Source: Cryptomeria japonica
Lineage: Eukaryota; Streptophyta; Pinopsida; Cupressales; Cupressaceae
DNA: 60,000 nt
NCBI RefSeq assembly: GCF_030272615.1
Contig: NC_081410.1
Location: forward strand, 567,817,152 to 567,877,151
Reading direction: 5' to 3'
The position numbers and the translations under genes are program-made. Shown piece by piece: positions 34,735 through 44,865 of this stretch; position 1 is the first letter of the stretch, and every line of letters starts with the position of its first letter. The notes under the pieces are model-generated. The model was not told the origin of the DNA, did not search any database, and saw only the letters and a list, made by a program, of their open reading frames with translations.

Positions 34735-36133
34735 ATGGCACGAAGAGGAAATAGGAATGGTGGAGTGCGTAAGAATGCAGACCCTGTTGTGATGGAAATG
34801 TTGAGAAGAATTGCAGCCTGGTTGGAAGCTGTTGAAATAACCCAGAGAAGAGGTCAACATATTGAAGATGTGAGTGAAGATGAGGAAAGAAGAAGAACCA
34901 ACAAAACAAGTAGAATATCCACCGACAATCGACCCATATGAGGAAAGGTTCTTGAGGGTTTTGAGTAGGACGAAAACCAAACCACATTTTACCCCACTGG
35001 AGTATGATGGCAAGTTGGATTTAGATGAATTAATGGACTGGATCTCAAAGGTGGATAAGTATTTTGATTTTGAAGGCACTGTGGAAGAAAGAAAGGTGAA
35101 ATATTCCTATACTAAGTTGAAAGGTCATGCATCTCTTTGGTGGGAACATTTGCAGATTGATAGGAAGAGAAGAGGCAAAGAGAAGATCAAATCATGGGAG
35201 CAGATGGTTTCCAAGTGGAAATCAATGTTTACGCATGTTGATTACCAAGTAAATATGTTCTAAAAGTTGTTGAACTTGAATCAGAAAGAATTAATTTTGA
35301 AAGAGTATAACGAAGCATTCTACAAGTTGAATATCATATCTGGACATGTTGATGATGAGATTGAACAAGTTACAAGATATTTGAATGGATTGTGGATGTC
35401 TCTACAAGATGAACTCAGTTTGATCAAGTTGCAGAGTATTGAAGAAGCTTACCAATATGCCTTGAAAGCGTAAGAGAAGTTGAACAAAAGACATGAGCAG
35501 AGGCAGAGAGGTAGAGGTGGAAGGGTTTTCGGAGGAAGATTTCAAGGAGGGAGAGGATATTCTAGAGGAAGAAGAACCTGTATAAATCAGAACAAGGACA
35601 AGGAAGTAAGAAAGGATGGTAGTTCATATCATTAGGAAGATAAAAATTTCTATCGGAGAAGAGAACCTGATGGATACCAGAATGAGGGTTTTGGAAAAGA
35701 TCACAAAAAACAGGAAAATAGAGTATTTAAAGGAACTTGCTTTAAGTGTGGAGGAGAAGTACATCGTGCATTCAAATGTAGGAAGACAAAGAAAACTGGG
35801 ATAACAACATTAATAGAAGAAGACCCTACCATATTAGCTAACAAAATAGAAGATGGAGAACTGTTGATGATGAGGAGATCTTTGTGTCATACCGGAGAGG
35901 ATGAGGAACCCTTGCAAAGGAGAAATTTGTTCAAGACCATATGTAAGGTATCTGGTAAGTGTTATAAAGTCATTATTGATAGTGGTAGTTTAAATAATCT
36001 TGTTTCAAAAGAGATGGTGAATAAATTGAAGTTGGAAAGATTGAAACACCCTAAGCCTTACCAGATAGCATGGATTAAAGATGATCAGAGGTTGTTAGTA
36101 AGTAAGAAAAGTTTGGTGAAATTGAAAATCTAG
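34735..36133 (+). pseudogene. GypB copy 2 gag and protease
   Basis: It starts with ATG at 34735 (MARRGNRNGG). The gag core is better kept than in copy 1 (YDGKLDLDELMDWISKVDKY, FDFEGTVEERKVKYSYTKLK, GHASLWWEHLQ). One frameshift lies near 34900 and stops near 35261 and 35471. In the zinc knuckle, residues of the CX2CX4HX4C pattern near 35742-35783 remain. The protease motif VIIDSGS is at about 35969-35989. The frame closes shortly after KLKI near 36131. Confidence 0.83.
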
Positions 36134-36625
36134 AATTATCATGATGAAGTTTTGTGTGATATTATTCTTATGGATATTTGTCACATCTTGTTGGGTAGAC
36201 CTTGGCAGTTTGATAGACAGGACATACATGATGGGAGATAGAACATATACACTATTGTTGCGAATGGGATGAAGCAAACCTTGTTACCCTTGGAGGAACC
36301 CATGAAGAGTGAAGTTTCTACGAATGTTAGAATATGTTTGATGGATGTAAGGAAATTCCTTGATGGAATGAGAAATGAGAATATGTGTTCTGCCTTAGTT
36401 CCTAAGAAGACTAAGAACCTAGAGCATGAAGAACAATGAGAGGAGATAAAGGAGTTGCTGACAGAGTATGAAGACATCATTTTAGATAATGTGCCTAACG
36501 AATTACCACCTATAAAGAGTATCAGTCATTGCATGGACCAGATTCTCAGAGCTAGTTTGCTTAAAATAGCTGCACACTGGATGACACTGATAGCGAATGA
36601 AGAGTTGAACAAGCAAGTGTAGTAG
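36134..36625 (+). pseudogene. GypB copy 2 protease end and RT approach
   Basis: It keeps the LLGRPW protease end (near 36187-36204), which copy 1 has lost, and the ELLTEYEDIILDNVPN approach to RT. Stops near 36438 and 36620 break it. Confidence 0.72.
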
Positions 36626-37210
36626 TTGTTGAGAAAAGGTTTGATCCGAGAGAGTTTGAGTCCTTGTGTTGTTCCAGTAGTGTTAGCACCTAGGAAGAAT
36701 GGAGAATGGAGGATGTGTATCGATTCCAAAGCAATAAACAAGATCATAGTGAAGTGTCGGTTTCCTTTGCCTAGGATGGATGAAATAATGGATTGTTTGA
36801 ATGGAGCCAAATACTACACAAAGATAGACTTGAAAAGTTGGTATCATCATATCAGAATCAAAGAAGTAGGTGAGTGGAAGACAACATTCAAGATAAATAA
36901 AGTATTGTATGAATGGTTGGTGATGCCTTTTGGGTTGACTAATGCACCAAGTACTTTCATGAGATTGATGAATGAGGTATTGAAGAGATTCTTAGGTAAG
37001 TTTGTTATTGTGTATTTGGATGACATTTTGATTTTCAGTAAGACAAAAGAGGAGAATTTTTTGCATTTAAGACAAGTTTTGCAGAGGTTGATACAAGAGA
37101 AGTTGCTAATAAATCTAAAGAAGTGTAGTTTCATGAAGGAGGAATTAGTCTATTTGGGATTTTTGATATCTATGAATGGATTGAAGATTGACCTTGAGAA
37201 GGTTAGATGA
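36626..37210 (+). pseudogene. GypB copy 2 reverse transcriptase
   Basis: A longer uninterrupted RT than in copy 1: [64 protein letters not shown] and YLDD at 37013-37024, ending at a private TGA near 37208. Confidence 0.9.
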
Positions 37211-37380
37211 ATTATTAAATGGCCTACACCAAAAAGCATTGGAGAAGTAAGATCATTTCATGGATTGGCTAGTCTATATCGGAAGTTTATCAAAAAAATT
37301 ATTTCAATTTGTAGCCCTATGACTGAGATAATGAGAGGAGATAGTAAATAATCCAAAATGGATAACTGGAGAAAATAAGA

Positions 37381-37814
37381 TTTTTGAATTGTTGAAGCAG
37401 AAGGTGACTGAGCAACCTATGTTAGCTTTACCAGATTTCAACAAAGTATTTAGAGTAGACTGTGATGCAAGTGGGAATGCAAATGGAGTTGTGCTAAGTC
37501 AGCAAGGGAGAGTAGTATCTTATTTCAGTTAGAAGTTGAATGATGCCAAAAGGAAATATTCAGTGTATGATCCGGAATTTTATGCCATAGTTCAAGCCTT
37601 GAAGAAATGGAGACATTACTTGTTGCCTAAGGAGTTTGTGTTGTATACCGATCATCAAGCCTTGCAGTATTTGAACAGTCAGAGTAAGTTCAATCAGAGA
37701 CACATGAGATGGGTAGAATTCTTGCAGGGCTACACCTTTGTGTTGAAGCGTAGAAGTGGAAAGTCAAACAAAGTTGTTGATGCATTGGGTAGAAGGAGAA
37801 ATTTGTTGACATAG
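37381..37814 (+). pseudogene. GypB copy 2 RNase H
   Basis: [37 protein letters not shown] and [20 protein letters not shown] are visible. A private stop follows VSYFS (near 37531). The shared TAG after RRNLLT ends the segment. Confidence 0.85.
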
Positions 37815-38408
37815 ATGAGAGTGATAGTTTTAGGATTTGAGGAGTTGAAGACCTTGTATGCTGATGACCTACATTTTGCAGAATGTTGGAGAGCATGTAG
37901 AGAACCGGTAATGGTGGATAGAAGTTAGTGGTTGGATTATTTCATTCAAGATGAGATGTTATTAAGAGGAGTTCAGTTGTGTGTGCCTAAGAGTTCCATA
38001 AGGGAGAATCTTATATAGGAAAATCATAGTGGAGGATTAGCCAGACACTTTGGTGTCGACAAAATAGTAGCATTGGTGAGTGAACATAACTTTTGGCCTC
38101 AGATTCATAAGGATGTCATGAAATTTGTGCAGAGTTGTAGAGTTTGTCAGGTTGCTAAAGGTAGTAGTCAATGTGGGATTGTATAAGCCCTTGACAATAC
38201 CAGAGAGACCTTGGGAGGACATAAGCATTGATTTCATACTTGGATTTCCTAAGACATAGAGAGGGAATGATTCTATATTTTTAGTGGTGGATAGATTCTC
38301 AAAAATGGCTATTTCATACCTTGCAAGAAGAGATCAAATGTAGTACATGTAGGTGAGTTATTTTTCAAAGAGGTAGTGAGATTGCATGGATTACCTAAGA
38401 GCATAGTG
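37815..38408 (+). pseudogene. GypB copy 2 integrase, first part
   Basis: The zinc-binding region (NHSGGLARHFGVDKI ... CRVCQVAKG, about 38025-38160) and the first catalytic Asp in [12 protein letters not shown] are present. Two bases are lost in the GSSQNVGLY stretch relative to copy 1, shifting the frame. The frame meets the LTR-C insertion at 38409 and resumes at 40059. Confidence 0.8.
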
Positions 38409-40058
38409 TGTAGCGTGAAAAGTGAGACTAAGTATGGAAACCCTAATCCCACTCTCATACACACTCTTGGAATACGAAAGAGCCTAGGGAAGTAACTCAC
38501 GTCGGCTAATTATTATTAGAAAGAGAGAGCCATGGATTACCTCTTAGGTTTTCTATTACTTTGTTGTAAATCAGAGAGGAATGATGCAAAATACAATCTA
38601 ATCTAGAATGCAAGTAAGCATGCAAACCCTAATCTGTGAATGCAGATCAAAGAACAACTGATACACTACTGAAAAGTATAGATCAAAAGAAAAAAATTAG
38701 AGGTCCAACTATGTCTGAAATATTAGAAAAAATGTTCAAGACCAGGGTGCCACGCCACTGTCCTAATTTTGCAATTCTGGAGCTGCAACTGACAGGAGGG
38801 ATTTGAAGCCTGCAAAACTGTTGTTCTGCCAAGTCCTTTTGACAGAGGGCAGGACCATGGTGCCATGCCAATGTTATAAGAAGGATCAGGGTGCCATGCC
38901 CCTGTCCTTGGGGTTTTTACCAAGATCCGCAACCCAGAAGTATCCCTATGTGCTCTTTTGGTACTGAAAATTCCAGCGATGCTCGGATCCGAACCTTTAC
39001 CTGAAGTTGAAAAAGAGGGTTTGGGGTGGCTATATAGGGTTTTTCCTTAGTCAAACCCTCATGTTGGTGATTTCAACCTCCATGAATAGCCGATAATGTA
39101 CTTAAAATGTGTGTGCAAGAACCTTATGTGTGTGCAAGATCTTAAGAATGAAAGTAAACAACCTAGAGCAACCCTAAAGAGAAAACCTTAATTTCTTATA
39201 ATTGACAAAGTAAATGATCTAAATCCACAATGCAAAGTGATCTAGAGCATGAATGTGAATCAAAATGAAGCTTATACAAAGACATGAAAATAACATGAAA
39301 CCATACCCAACCCCAAGGGAGAGGTACAAGCCAATCGCCAGTCGGTGATTTCCTATTGTTCTTCTACATCTTCAAAAGCACCAAATTGATAAAATGATAC
39401 TTGATGAAAGTTAAATGTTGTTGAAGACTTCAAAGATCTATTCTTTCGCTACAAAGAAGGCTCCAATACTCCAAAAACCTGCTCTTATATTCTTAGAAGA
39501 AGACCCCTTCAAATGAAGAAAGAGAGCTTTGAAGTATGAAGCCCTTGATCTTAATTTCATCTTTAGGTTGACCTAGGATTTTAATTTCCATCTAATATTT
39601 TAGGGTTAATCATTATTATATCATAGGATTGTGCTCCCGAAATTTTGGGGAAAAGGTCGCAGACCCTGTGCATTCCTGTCGCGGTCCTACCAACTTTTCA
39701 TCAAATTTTTGGGGCCGTTAGCTATGATGATATTAGAGAGCATCCCAAAGTTATAGCTAATTTTGAGATGTTTTGATATGCAAAATCGGGCCTAAACAGC
39801 CAAAATAAGACATAATTAGGGTTTATGATTAGATGATTCATTGGAGGAATAAGATGAAAAGGGGCACAGTTAGGGTAAAGGGCCCAACTTTATAATATGT
39901 AAAGTGATGAAACATGACCTTAGATTTAATTTAATTAATTAATTAAATGCTTAAAGGGGAATTAGAAATGCAATATGCAAGACACCCTAAGGCAGGTGCT
40001 AACCTAAGTGTGAAATTATACCATCGTAGCAAGGATGTACAATTTACGACACTACTCA
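38409..40058. mobile_element. LTR-C, complete copy inside GypB copy 2 integrase
   Basis: The block begins TGTAGCGTG, ends ACTACTCA and is flanked by TAGTG (38404-38408) and TAGTT (40059-40063), a four-of-five match where the uninterrupted integrase would need TAGTT. The integrase resumes directly after it ([14 protein letters not shown]). It is 1650 bases with no domain found, a TATA-like CTATATAGGG near 39029 and TTAATTAATTAATTAAA near 39931. Orientation is unclear. A solo LTR is most likely; a small non-autonomous element is possible. Confidence 0.75.
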
Positions 40059-40816
40059 TAGTTTCAGATAGAGACACTAATTTTGTTGGTTATTTTTGGA
40101 AAACACTTTGGAAGAAGATGAAGACAAATTTGAAATTCAGTTCTACTTTCCATCCTCAAACTGATGGATAGACAAAAGTAGTAAATCGGAGCTTGGTAAA
40201 TTTGTTGAGATGCTTAGTTGGAGAGAAGACCAAAAGTTGGGATTTGATTCTTGCATAAGCAAAGTTTGCCTACAATAATTCTATGAACATGAGTACTGGA
40301 AGAACACCTTTTGAGATTGTTACCGCAGCACACCCTAGAGGTATATCATAATTGAAAGATATCAGTAATGAAGACAAACAAAGTGCAAAAGTAGAAGAAT
40401 TTACAAATTACATGAAGGCCTTACATATTAAAGTTAAACAACAATTGGTGGATATGAACAACAAATATAAGGAAAAAATAGATGAGAAGAGAAGACATAA
40501 GGAATTTCAAGTTAGCAATGAAGTGATGGTGTACCAGAGGAAGGAAAGATTTCCAATTGGAACCTATAACAAGTTGCAGATGACAAAGTTTGGACCTTAT
40601 AAGATTTTGAGGAAATTGAGTTCCGAAAATGGATATGAAGTGGAGTTATCAGATAGTTTGAATATTTCACCTATATTCAACATTACAGATCTACATCAGT
40701 ATCATGAATCAGAATTTAGTGAAGACAATATTGCAGACTTGGGGAAGAAGGTGCCTCGAAAGGAACCAGATCAGATTGAAGACGATTTGGATAGTAGGAT
40801 TGGGCATAGTACCTAG
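40059..40816 (+). pseudogene. GypB integrase, second part and C-terminal domain
   Basis: The second catalytic Asp lies in [20 protein letters not shown] and FAYNNSMNMSTGRTPFEIV follow, then the GPY-type C-terminal domain (FGPYKILRKLSSENGYEVEL, FNITDLHQYHES). Stops near 40168 and 40258 and one frame change are present. There is no counterpart in copy 1, which ends inside LTR-C. Confidence 0.87.
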
Positions 40817-40976
40817 GGTAGTCAGTACAAGTAGTTCCTTGTGAAATGGAAGCACAAACCAGTTGAAGATTCATCTTGGATTTCCTAGGTAGAGGCAGAC
40901 CGCCTTGGTTTTCCTCTGACCCCAAAAAGGCGAGGGACTCACATTTTCAACAACCCTAGATGTCTGATGTAGGAGA
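40817..40976 (+). pseudogene. GypB chromodomain-like C-terminus
   Basis: After three in-frame stops the same frame reads FLVKWKHKPVEDSSWIS, which fits the central part of a chromodomain (aromatic, VKWK, then an ED/S-W pattern). It continues to a stop at 40974-40976, just inside the 3' LTR. Chromodomains at the integrase C-terminus define chromoviruses and help target integration to particular chromatin. Confidence 0.68.
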
Positions 40977-41742
40977 ATCCCTAATTCTTGGCAATCTTGC
41001 CTCAACCAAAAACATTTCTTTCAGTTTTTTTTTTGTTTTGCAGTTTCAACATTTCTTTCTGCATTTTCTTTCCTGTGTTCACTAGATCTTGCATAGCTGG
41101 ATTTTATTTGTAAACATGATTATCTTCCTTATTCTTGAACCACGGGATGCTTGGATCATTTTCCAGCAAGTTATCATTTCTGGACTCCGAGATAGATTTA
41201 TGGCTAAGAACACCAGAACCACTTGGACCTATTTGCTATTGGTGAATCTTGCAGATCATTTCCATAGCTTGCAGAGCTCCAATTCATTGTTTACATCCTT
41301 GGCATGTGTTTGACCTTCCCTCTGATCCACACTTCTTCCTTTGGATTTTCCAGAGGATTTTTCATTGGTGGATGTCAACCTAGTGGTTTTACATGTTTCA
41401 TCATGTTCATCATTGTTTGATTCTTCTTGGGCCTACTAGATCCCTCTAGACCATATAAATCAATGTAATTTAGCTTGTACTAGAGAGGTTGTTAGAACCG
41501 AAAAGATCTATCTTGAGGTTAAGAGGTTAGGTATTGACCAAGACTGTAATTGAGCATGTATGTATCAAGCTAGTGAGTCGAATATTGTAGCCCGCATGTT
41601 GTCAACATATTGTAATTATTTTTTCATGAAATAATCAATCAGCTCTGCATTGCCTCCATCATCTTGCCTTTCTTTCATTGTGTTTACTCTTGTTGCATGG
41701 TCCAGATAGGCCTCATTGAGGTCCCTACTAATCATGACTGCA
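40965..41742 (+). mobile_element. GypB 3' LTR
   Basis: TGATGTAGGAGAATCCC to CATGACTGCA, matching the two 5' LTRs. A purine-rich stretch (AAAAAGGCGAGGGA) lies about 35 bases upstream rather than directly next to it. HostD minisatellite resumes at 41743. Confidence 0.82.
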
Positions 41743-42190
41743 CTAGGATTAGATGGAGGATTCAGGTAGGATGGAGGATTAGAATTGTATGGAGGATTGA
41801 TGTAGGATGGGGGATTAAAGTGGATGGAGGATTGATGTAGGATGGGGGATTAGGATTAGATGGAGGATTGAGGTAGGATTGGGGATTAGAATCGGATGGA
41901 GGATTGAGGTAGGATGGAGGATTAGGATTGATGGAGGATTTATGTAGGATGGAGGATTAGGATTGGATGGAGGATTGAGGTAGGATGCAGGATTATTATT
42001 AGATGGAGGATTGAGGTAGGATGGGGGATTAGGATTAGATGGATGATTTAGGTAGGATGGTGTGTGGAGATAGGATGAAGTGGATGGTCGGTTGAGATAG
42101 GATGAAGTGAATGGTGTGGATGGAGGCTTGAGATAGGATGGAGGATTATGATTGGATGAAGGATTGAGGTAGGATGGGGGATTAGAATTG
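41743..42190 (-). repeat. HostD coding minisatellite, right-hand remainder
   Basis: About twelve units of the 36-base repeat GATTGAGGTAGGATGGAGGA / TTAGGATTGGATGGAG, with some units changed to TAGGATGAAGTGGATGG. The minus strand reads PSYLNPPSNPNP-like repeats with frame breaks. It continues the array cut at 10246, 18465 and 33840. Confidence 0.78.
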
Positions 42191-42630
42191 TGAATTATGT
42201 AATGGATCTAGGGATAATGAGATGGTGGATTTGGATTATGGATGTAAGTGGTAGTGTTGCTATGAAAAAGATGGAGGTTGGGATAAGCTCATGGGAGAAG
42301 ATGGAGACATGGGTGTTGCATATGAGGGATATGTGGATATGATTTATGAGGGAGTTGTGGCTGGAAAACATAATGGATTTCCCTTGTCAAAGGCGTGATA
42401 AGGATTATGAGTGGATGAACATGGAGGAATGGTAGGGTAGCTAGGATGAACAGTTGGATATTGGTATCTGACACTTGGTGCAAGATTGCTAAGGATGAGG
42501 GCATCAAGGTTTTCAATTTCATATTCATCTTGATCAACAAGACTCTCATCATCATCAAAATGGGTTGAAGTTGAAGAAAATGAAGGATGGCAAAACTCAT
42601 CATAATAAAATTACGACATGACAATTAGTT
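42191..42630 (-). pseudogene. HostD upstream coding segment
   Basis: From about 42625 leftward on the minus strand one frame reads YYDEFCHPSFSSTSTHFDDD, then SLVDQDEYEIENLDALILSN and Tyr/Pro/Ser-rich sequence (YQYPTVHPSYPTIPP) to a stop near 42353, continuing with stops into the minisatellite. I recognise no domain. Its place between the leader and the Pro-rich array suggests an N-terminal part of the HostD product. There is no gag core here, so HostD may be internally deleted. Confidence 0.4.
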
Positions 42631-43690
42631 GATGAGTAGGAGAGATGAAATATGAAAATGGACGATACACTAAAGCTCAAAATAAGATAATAACAAGATC
42701 AAACTAGGATAAGGACTGACTTTGAGGAAGTCAGAAAGAGGATGAAGTTTTATGTTTGAACTGATTGTCTTAGGAAGAAGGTAACGATTACGTGACTATA
42801 GTGGTAATGGCAATGGACAAAAAATGACGATGCAAATTTAAATAATAAGGGCAACAATGCTAGGACTAGGATAAGGATCATGAAGATACAAGTTTGGGAC
42901 TTTGATGGAGAACAAGTTTGGACTTTGAATGACTGATTTTTTACCTGATTTTTGACTTGTTCTTTAGCAAAAGATTGTGACACAAAAAACACCGCAAGCA
43001 CAAAAGTATGATAAATGCATTAACAATCATGTACTTCCTAGGATAGAAAAGGATAATACTTGTTGAGTACCCTTGCCCAGAATACCACATTCAATTGGAT
43101 AGATAGAAGCTTGGTAGCACTGGCTCCACTCCACAACACACTTCTTGAGCATGCCAAGCTTTGAATTTCTAAGGACCCGAAGATACTGAGAAATTTACTA
43201 TCTCATCTTGAAGGGTACATGAGGGGTTTCTTTGACATGCTTGTATCACAACGCCTGAGTCAACAAATAGAAGGATTGGGGCTGCTACAACAATTTGGTT
43301 AATAGTGGAGGAACTTTTGAGGTAAGTCAGTGGTTATGCATGCGGCAGCTAGCTTATTTAAGAGATATCTCGGCCTATAGAACACATGTTTTAACGCATT
43401 TGCCACACAAGTATCAGGGGATTTTGACTTTCATCAAGATCACGAAGGTATTTGCATGTAGATATTGAGGGAAACCATCTGTATAACACAACAACACCAG
43501 TTGACTATGGTTTTCACCAAAATCATGAATATTTATATAGTAGACTAAAAGAGTATCACTTGGGTCGTTCCCTCTCACCCGACCTTATAGGCTACTTAGG
43601 AGGTAGGACCTTCTACCTAAAAAGTAAAGATCGAGTGTCATTAACATTTTTCTCTTGCACCCAAGACCATAAAAGCCAGGGGAGAGGATA
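42631..43690 (-). other. HostD leader region
   Basis: On the minus strand 43690-43610 reads CATTATCCTCTCCCCTGG, then GGTCTTGGGTGCAAGAGAAA and GTTAATGACACTC. This aligns well with GypE's leader near 49485-49550 (ACTATCCTCTCCCTTGG, GGTCCTAGGTGCAAGAGAAA). No gene is seen. The shared block is the main reason to place HostD in the same lineage as GypE. Confidence 0.55.
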
Positions 43691-43913
43691 ATGTATAATT
43701 TATTTTAACCCAAAATGTTTTGGCAACTGCACCCCTCTTTGGTAATCCTAAAACAAACAAGTTAGTGTTACAGGCGTTGAGGTCTTCAACAAATGATATG
43801 GTTGCACAAACATTAGCAAAAACACAATCAAATAACACACATTAGCAGTTTAGAAACAAACTATGAAAATTTTAATTCAGGAAAATGATAGATAATAAGA
43901 CATAGAGCGATTG
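43691..43913. other. Unassigned stretch
   Basis: AT-rich sequence between the HostD leader and the repeat field. No domain, LTR end or RNA gene is recognised. Confidence 0.3.
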
Positions 43914-44500
43914 TGCCATTTCACAGAGAAATTCCACCACTTCATAAAGAAATCCCTCTATTTAACTGGTGAATTTTTTTTTTCTAGAACACAAAAAATT
44001 CAGAAAAAATTAATCTTGTTATTTCTTAAGTCATTCCTGCCATTTCTACCATCATTCCTACCATTTCACTAGTGAAACTAATTTGATTGAAAACAAAGTA
44101 CCCAAAACTTGAAAATCCAAAAAAGTTATACTTGTCTAGGACAATGGGAATGCATTCTTGTTGTTTCTTAGTGGATTCCCACTATTTTAAAGTGCATTCA
44201 TGTTGTTTTTACAATGCATTCCCATAGTTTCTAAAGAAGATTTTTTTTAAAAAATGTAATTCCATTGTTTCTAAAGAGGAATTTTTTAATTTTTTTTACA
44301 AATGCAAACCTGTTGTTTCTACCCATGTTCTCATTGTTTCTACCTGTAGTCCCGCTATTTTACTGGTAAAATTAAATTGATGAACACAGAAAACCCGAAA
44401 CATAAAATTTGAAAAGTATACCTACCCAGGATGGAGGGAACACATTCCCGTTGTTTCTCCAGCCAATCTCACCATTTCTGTAAGAAATCCCATTGTTTCT
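43914..44500. repeat. Degenerate repeat field with core CATTCCCRTTGTTTCTA
   Basis: About ten variants of CATTCC(C/T)(A/G)TTGTTTCTA recur every 20-60 bases. Three larger blocks also align loosely, each with ACTGGTGAAATTAA-like sequence, a CACAAAAAACCC run and GTATACCT...AGGAT (near 43960, 44080 and 44360). The repeat sequence seems to replace CopG gag after the YESNE residues near 44506. Confidence 0.55.
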
Positions 44501-44804
44501 CATTACTTTCATATACACTACTCAACTTCTCCCAAACCTCTTTAGCAGACTTCAATCCAATAAATTTGGCAAATGTCGCATCACTTAAACAACTGATAAT
44601 TGCAACTTTATCCTTAACATTATTCTCATGTGCCTTAACCTCATCCAAAGTTTGAGGACCATTTGCCAGAGCACTATACCCATTCTTGATACTCTCCCAT
44701 ATTCCAATTAGAAGAGATTCCAAATGGCATTCCATGTTTTATTTCCAATAAGAGTAACGTGTGTCATGCAACCATGGTGCTTTGAAATTGACTTCCTGCA
44801 CCAT
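44469..44804 (-). pseudogene. CopG gag, N-terminal part (Ty1/copia)
   Basis: It starts at an ATG at 44804-44802 (MVQEVNFKAPWL); one stop (TAA) lies in the first 25 codons. It continues MECHLESLLIGIWESIKNGY, then LSDATFAKFIGLKSAKEVWE and KLSSVYESNE, a standard UBN2-type copia gag. At about 44506 similarity stops and the repeat field begins. The element is a 5' fragment. Confidence 0.72.
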
Positions 44805-44844
44805 TCCAGATCTTCCTCAAGTAGTTAAGCTTTTGTAAGAGGAA

Positions 44845-44860
44845 CCAAGCTCTAATACCA
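44845..44860 (-). other. CopG primer-binding site (tRNA-iMet, one mismatch)
   Basis: On the minus strand TGGTATTAGAGCTTGG, one change from TGGTATCAGAGC. Confidence 0.75.
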
Positions 44861-44865
44861 ATTTT

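Noticed and set aside
33836-41748. TAGGAT on both sides of GypB as a target-site duplication
   Set aside because: The flanks are minisatellite in which TAGGAT recurs every unit, and it would need LTR ends shifted off TG...CA.
42750-43001. Minus-strand 83-codon frame with a hydrophobic centre
   Set aside because: It lies in the HostD leader, has no recognisable domain and is probably chance.
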